DNA of 64,000 nucleotides, taken from assembly GCA_038049695.1 (NCBI GenBank), contig CP142459.1, positions 65,464,001-65,528,000 of the forward strand. The letters run 5' to 3'. The position numbers and the translations under genes are program-made. The stretch's first letter is position 1. Each line of letters opens with the position of its first letter. Below are positions 60,401 to 64,000 of the stretch, piece by piece. Origin of the DNA: Cinnamomum chago. Taxonomy: Eukaryota > Streptophyta > Magnoliopsida > Laurales > Lauraceae. A model generated the notes under the pieces. The model searched no databases. It was not told where the DNA came from and worked only from the letters and a program-made list of their open reading frames with translations.

Positions 60401-62621
60401 TGATTTTAGATAAAGGAGATGAGCATTGGAACTCTTTTCTGGAAGTGGACTTTCCCTGCATCCAATGAAAAAAGAATAATTAAAAATACACACACACACA
60501 TTTATAAATACATATATATATATGGAGGTGCTCCTATGAGAGCCTCTCACCTTACTATGAGAGATAAAGTGGGAGCCCTCGCATCCATATCCAATGTCAA
60601 CAACTTAAATGTGAGGGCCCCCACCTTTATCTCTCATAGTAAGGTGAGAGATGCTCTCATAGGAGCATCTCCCATATATATATATATATATATATATTCA
60701 TCCAAATTTTATAAACTACCAACTTTTGAAAAGAATAATTCACCACCAATGAAAAATAGTGAAAACATTATAGGATAAAAGAATGAGAAAATATCATATA
60801 TTCTCAAATGCAAAGGGCAATAAAGAATGTCAAATGGCTGGAACAAAATACTTTATCTTGCTTTCATGAACTTAAAATGAGTTGGACTGAGGGAAAAGAA
60901 AACAATTCAACTCTACCACCAACATCAACTAGGGGTTCCAGTGATGATAATTTGCATTATTTGGTTCATAGCAAGGACCTTGTTAAGGAAATTGGACTGT
61001 TGTTGTATTGAACATGTCCCATTTGGATGTATTCTACAGTTAAAGAGAAACGGTATCACTTAGAATGGCTAAAACTTGCTTCATTCTCATGGGTGGTGGA
61101 AAGCAATCACCAAGGTTAGCACAACACCATCTCCTATGCAAAATTGGGATCCAGTTTCACATCTAAATGGCTAAAAAAACTTTCATTATCTCGGGTTGCC
61201 CAGACCTGTGATGAAGGCAGTGAAATGAAGACTAATTTGGTTAATTAGCATTGAAGATGCATGTCAAAACTATTGAAACTACCAGATCTTTGTATATGTC
61301 ATTTACACCATCCCTAAGAGAGCAAAAGCTTTTTACTCTCAAAAGTTTGTTTGGATGACCCCACATAATTGAGCAGAGCTGATATTTCATATCCTAAATC
61401 ATTAGAATAATTGTTTCATATCTTTCTTTCTTTTTTTTTCAATCAAATGTTAAACAAAGCTTGCTGCACGAAGAAAGAAAAATACAGGCCAATCAGGTGG
61501 ACAAAAGAACCTAGACACCTAGAAAACCCACAATACAAGATTTTGAAACGTTTACTACTTCCATGTTTACTGTCCACTTCATTTCTTTTGATTAATGGCT
61601 AGTAATTTTTTAAGACGCTTATTATTTACGCGTAGAAAAAAATTTCTGATCGGGGCGTGAGACACATCACGACGCCACGTCCTGTGTTCTACCATCTTCT
61701 ACCGTCTTCACAATGAGATTTGCAATATGTATGCTTGTCTCTAAATTCTGCCACTCTCACCCCAAAGAGCATCCCACCTGTCCTGCTTCCTTAAAAGTAC
61801 ATAGAAATCTTTACAATCATAGTTAGGGCCCATTTGTTTGCATTAAAATACATAGAATTCATACCATTAGTGGTTAAAATTGAAAATCAAAAGTGAATTT
61901 TAAAAAATGAGCATCAAACAACCTTTCCTTTTAGGGAAATAGAATCAAAAGAAGATTGGAAATGAATTACTAGGGTGATGGCTGGTTTATTCATTTCTCA
62001 TCTTTTTTTCAACCAATTCCCTAAAAGGAAAGGCTCGTAGATGCTCATTTTTGAAATTCCGCATTTGATCTTCATTCTTAACCATTTATAGTATGAATCA
62101 TATCGCCAACACACTCGTGGTTGAGCGGACCTCCATCAGTATCACACACATGCCCAGCATTCCATCCCTGGGTCTTCGCATTAGTAGTATCATTCCTAGC
62201 AAGTAGACCAACCTAGCTAAAAAAATAAAAAGGAATCATATGTATTCAAATCCTATGTATTATAATGTAGAGAATAGTTTCCTTCGGCATGAGCTCTATT
62301 GTTTCCGGAAAACAAATCAGCAAGCAACACATGATGCAGCGGATTCTAAAGGCGTTCCTTTATTCCAATATCCCCCAAATTCACAAAACCCTAAAATTCA
62401 GACAGTTACAACAATAACAACAACATGATTAAGAACAAGAAAGCATCATTAAAGTTCGATTGTTCTTAAATTTCCTTCCAAAAGGTATTGAGAGAGAAGA
62501 GAGATTGGAAGTTAAAACAAAATTTGCTTACGAGATGGCGAGGCCTGTGGCCAAGAAATGGCGTGTGGCCATGTTTGAAAAGGTCTCGAGCAGTGCAGCA
62601 GTGAAAGTGAAACGCGGCCAT
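48412..62621 (-). CDS. FemAB/GNAT-like protein (COG3146, FemAB_like family), 476 aa
   Basis: This is the plant version of a family widespread in proteobacteria, related by fold to acyl-CoA N-acyltransferases and FemAB aminoacyl-transferases; the plant substrate is not known to me. Exons in transcript order are 62532-62621, 60309-60455, 60029-60211, 59661-59743, 59321-59519, 58065-58180, 57345-57411, 54290-54340, 52575-52627, 50774-50984, 49642-49812 and 48412-48471. That is 1431 bp with TGA, with every intron GT-AG and in phase. Exon 1 (MAAFHFHCCTARDLFKHGHT) is a plausible plastid transit peptide. Conserved blocks include ETGWSPSHLIAQDE and GVVPLYLKSHSYGEFVFDHS. QSKRKNIRQERKK, GGDTLYGRLWGC, HFEACYYQ and VEAGAQGEHKIQRGY follow. 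Introns hold several transposons. No coding defect was seen. Confidence 0.92.
53555..53749 (+). pseudogene. LINE RNase H fragment, antisense in an intron
   Basis: The + strand encodes LIIGEDSANSISRD, then APWRLSYLLEVKKL, then STNVKRTNGIADILANIGID, and then stops. This matches the C-terminal RNase H of plant L1-type LINEs (the I.E.DS..AI, WRL and H.RR..N..AD.LA pattern). 'ALRIFKNTQQST' just upstream is in keeping. Only this last part is legible. It lies in the intron between exons 8 and 9 of the FemAB/GNAT-like gene and opposite to it. Confidence 0.8.
55338..55496 (-). mobile_element. SINE with 20/21-matching target duplication
   Basis: The 159-bp insert is bounded by ccccaatatcactcaaattt plus a (55317-55337) and ccccaatatcacacaaattt plus a (55497-55517), a 21-bp target duplication with one mismatch. 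On the minus strand it starts near 'ggtcattgcttttgtgcaat', an A-box-like tRNA head. It has a 'gaccctcccaggaacc' body and ends in a T run, as in the Au/SolS kind of plant SINE that terminates in oligo-T. It lies in the intron between exons 7 and 8. Confidence 0.85.
60524..60673. mobile_element. TA-flanked hairpin MITE
   Basis: This 150-bp element has arms of about 65 bp. ggaggtgctcctatgagagc at the left is inverted at the right as gctctcataggagcatctcc. The arms continue through 'caccttactatgagagataa', leaving a short loop around 'atccaatgtcaacaactta'. It is flanked by TA repeats (60512-60523 and 60674-60697). It sits in intron 1 of the FemAB/GNAT-like gene. A half copy lies at 15273-15345. Confidence 0.9.
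61826..62270. mobile_element. Fold-back MITE, family member 3, with a nested SINE
   Basis: The left arm from gggcccatttgtttgcatta through 'aatgagcatcaaacaacctt' is mirrored by the right arm ('aaaggctcgtagatgctcat', 'gatcttcattcttaaccatt', and, beyond the SINE, 'cctatgtattataatgta'). The loop holds 'actagggtgatggctggttt', shared with member 2. The outermost right end seems lost. It lies in intron 1 of the FemAB/GNAT-like gene. Confidence 0.8.
62103..62232 (+). mobile_element. SINE nested in the fold-back MITE
   Basis: A perfect 9-bp target duplication gaatcatat (62094-62102 and 62233-62241) bounds a 130-bp insert. Its head carries an A box TGGTTGAGCGG (62119-62129) and a degenerate B box (ATTCCATCCC, 62159-62168). 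It ends in an A-rich tail (ctaaaaaaataaaaag). Confidence 0.85.
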
Positions 62622-62642
62622 TTCAATTTCCAACACAAACGA

Positions 62643-62662
62643 CTCGAGCTCGAGCTCGAGCT
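62643..62662. repeat. (CTCGAG)n in the 5' leader
   Basis: ctcgagctcgagctcgagct lies 22 bases 5' of the minus-strand ATG. The unit is self-complementary, so the leader mRNA can form a GC-rich hairpin close to the start codon. Confidence 0.9.
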
Positions 62663-62713
62663 GTGTAGAAAGTAGAAACCGAGTCAGGAAAATTTGAGGA
62701 AGGAAACGGAGCC

Positions 62714-62723
62714 CTATTTATAG
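62714..62723 (-). promoter_or_regulatory. TATA box of the FemAB/GNAT-like gene
   Basis: CTATAAATAG on the minus strand lies about 93 bases before the ATG at 62621. Transcription would start near 62,690-62,680, giving a leader of about 60-70 bases. Confidence 0.75.
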
Positions 62724-62951
62724 GTAGTTGCCTGCCCCTGCCCTGCTCGCTTTGGTCTGGAGGGGAATAGAATCTAACTGGTACGAGTGTGCGTTTGATA
62801 CCGCTTGCGAGTGCTTGCTCGCATTTCAATATTTGGACCAACTATCACAATGATCAAATCCAAATAAACCTGTCTTGTGGGGCCCATTTCCTACGTGGGC
62901 TCTATATAGATTGCATGTGGCTTAAAGATTGTGTGTTGATTTGAAGATCAA
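62724..62951. other. Promoter-proximal intergenic DNA
   Basis: Upstream region of the minus-strand gene. 62,730-62,760 is GC-richer (tgcccctgccctgctcgctt). No other motif is claimed. Confidence 0.4.
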
Positions 62952-63493
62952 TAGGGTTGTAAATGGGTATCCGACTCTCCGTGATTACCCGGAAGTTCCG
63001 ACCCGCAGAAAATTGGGTTTGAAACCTATTTTAGGTTCAGACTCATGAACGGTCCAGGCCTAAAACCAAATTTAGATTCCGATTGATAAACGAATCCAAT
63101 TCCGGGTCTGGATAGGTTCCGACCCATGGACCCGGGACCCGGCATAAGTCTTTGATATTGCAATTTGTGCTATAAATCCAACATTTTTTTTGCATTCTTA
63201 TGTATAATACTAGATGTTATAAACTTAATACACTATATTATGAGTTGAATGATATGCTTATTTAATAACAAAATGAATAATAAAAATAAAATATAATCGA
63301 TTTTATAATTAGATTCGAGTCATCTAGGTGGACTCAGTTCCGGAATCGAATTCGGATTTTCTTATTGAAACCGGGTCCGGAACCAACAAAACATGTTTTG
63401 ATTCAAAACCAGATCTATAACTGGAACCGTTATTTAAAAATGAGTCTGAGTCCATTATGGTTCTGATTCGGAACCATCCCGTTTGCAACCCTA
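62952..63493. mobile_element. hAT-like non-autonomous element, long copy
   Basis: This 542-bp element begins tagggttgtaaatggg and ends cccgtttgcaaccctaa-like (tgcaaccct a at 63493), imperfect terminal inverted repeats of the TAGGG form. It is collinear with the copy at 24,385-24,830 and shares word use with 25,347-25,735. A target duplication is not evident. It has no coding capacity. Confidence 0.75.
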
Positions 63494-64000
63494 GGCTAAT
63501 GGTCACTTTATTTGTCTCGAAAGATTGAAGGCCGGAATGAGGTAAGATTTAAGAATATTAAAAAAATAACAATAATAATAATAAAGCGGAACAAATTGAT
63601 TCAATCAATTGTTTTGATCGCCCATTTTATTTTATTCTATTTTTCTTGCCGATGGGTGCACGGCCTCTCCAAAACTATTCCGTCAAACACTTGAAGTCCC
63701 GACCTCCTTTTCTATGCACCTAATAAGACAGGCTTTTGCGCAAACAATAGGCAGCAATGAGAGAGCACATGCTCAAAAGCAATCTCTGGAATGTGAGCCG
63801 TGGTCCTCGTCAACCGTGGGAGTCCAAGATTAATTCTAATTATTATAATAGCGGGTCATATTAAAACTAAAAGAGAAGAATGAATATAATCATTTATCCA
63901 TATCCAACCATTCACCTATGTTTATAGTGGATTAGAAGGGCCACACAAGTTGATGGGCACCAATTCTAATGTGAGGATTGATTTCCCAAGTAGAGTGGAA
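63494..64000. other. Intergenic DNA
   Basis: No gene or repeat is recognised, apart from a short (AAT)n stretch near 63,567-63,583. Confidence 0.5.

Noticed and set aside
1-64000. CRISPR array, bacterial operon, replication origin or virus island
   Set aside because: Repeats here are microsatellites, MITEs and tandem slips, with no regularly spaced direct repeats with unique spacers. Genes are spliced and plant-type.
1-64000. Intact tRNA or rRNA genes
   Set aside because: The A-box and B-box matches found all belong to SINE-like inserts without a foldable tRNA cloverleaf. No rRNA sequence was recognised.

Overview
This window is nuclear DNA of a flowering plant. The evidence is three intron-bearing genes of plant families with GT-AG introns (an anion channel/transporter of the CLC-c type, a type-A cytokinin response regulator, and a plastid-type FemAB/GNAT-like protein), a Ty1/copia retrotransposon primed by the initiator tRNA-Met, and AT-rich intergenic DNA full of MITEs, SINEs and LINE scraps. 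The species cannot be fixed from the sequence alone.

Layout. 1-22,000 has no intact host gene. It holds a young, nearly whole copia element (804-5662), a 441-bp tandem duplication (6961-7842), a candidate gene-capturing TIR element (9992-11587), two side-by-side TIR elements in TA repeats (12057-12402), a small TRIM-like LTR fossil (about 12,500-12,800), further MITEs (14,924-15,345; 16,114-16,403; about 19,542-19,893), a LINE ORF1 scrap, a SINE and a cytochrome P450 relic (20,527-20,868). 22,000-33,509 (+) is the CLC gene: seven coding exons (26529-33509) and probably a leader exon 4 kb upstream. 33,510-39,000 is intergenic with one SINE and one TA-flanked MITE. 39,157-43,570 (+) is the response regulator: five coding exons and a 43-codon upstream ORF. 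43,600-48,400 is intergenic, with a 680-bp hairpin-forming fold-back element (46253-46932) and an unassigned promoter-like motif set on the minus strand near 45.8 kb. 48,412-62,723 (-) is the FemAB/GNAT-like gene: twelve coding exons over 14.2 kb, a TATA box at 62,714-62,723, and introns carrying an antisense LINE scrap, a SINE with a 20/21 target duplication, a TA-flanked MITE and a fold-back element with a SINE nested inside it. 62,950-63,493 is a hAT-like non-autonomous element.

How the genes work together. There is no operon or cluster logic here. The three host genes are functionally unrelated: vacuolar/endomembrane anion-proton exchange, cytokinin phosphorelay feedback, and a putative plastid acyl/aminoacyl-transferase-like protein. 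The most distinctive pattern is the mobile-element fraction. Several sequence-unrelated TIR elements sit inside (TA)n tracts, which resembles microsatellite-targeting MITEs of the rice Micron type. A three-member fold-back family recurs in intergenic and intronic positions. I saw no wholly new multi-gene system.
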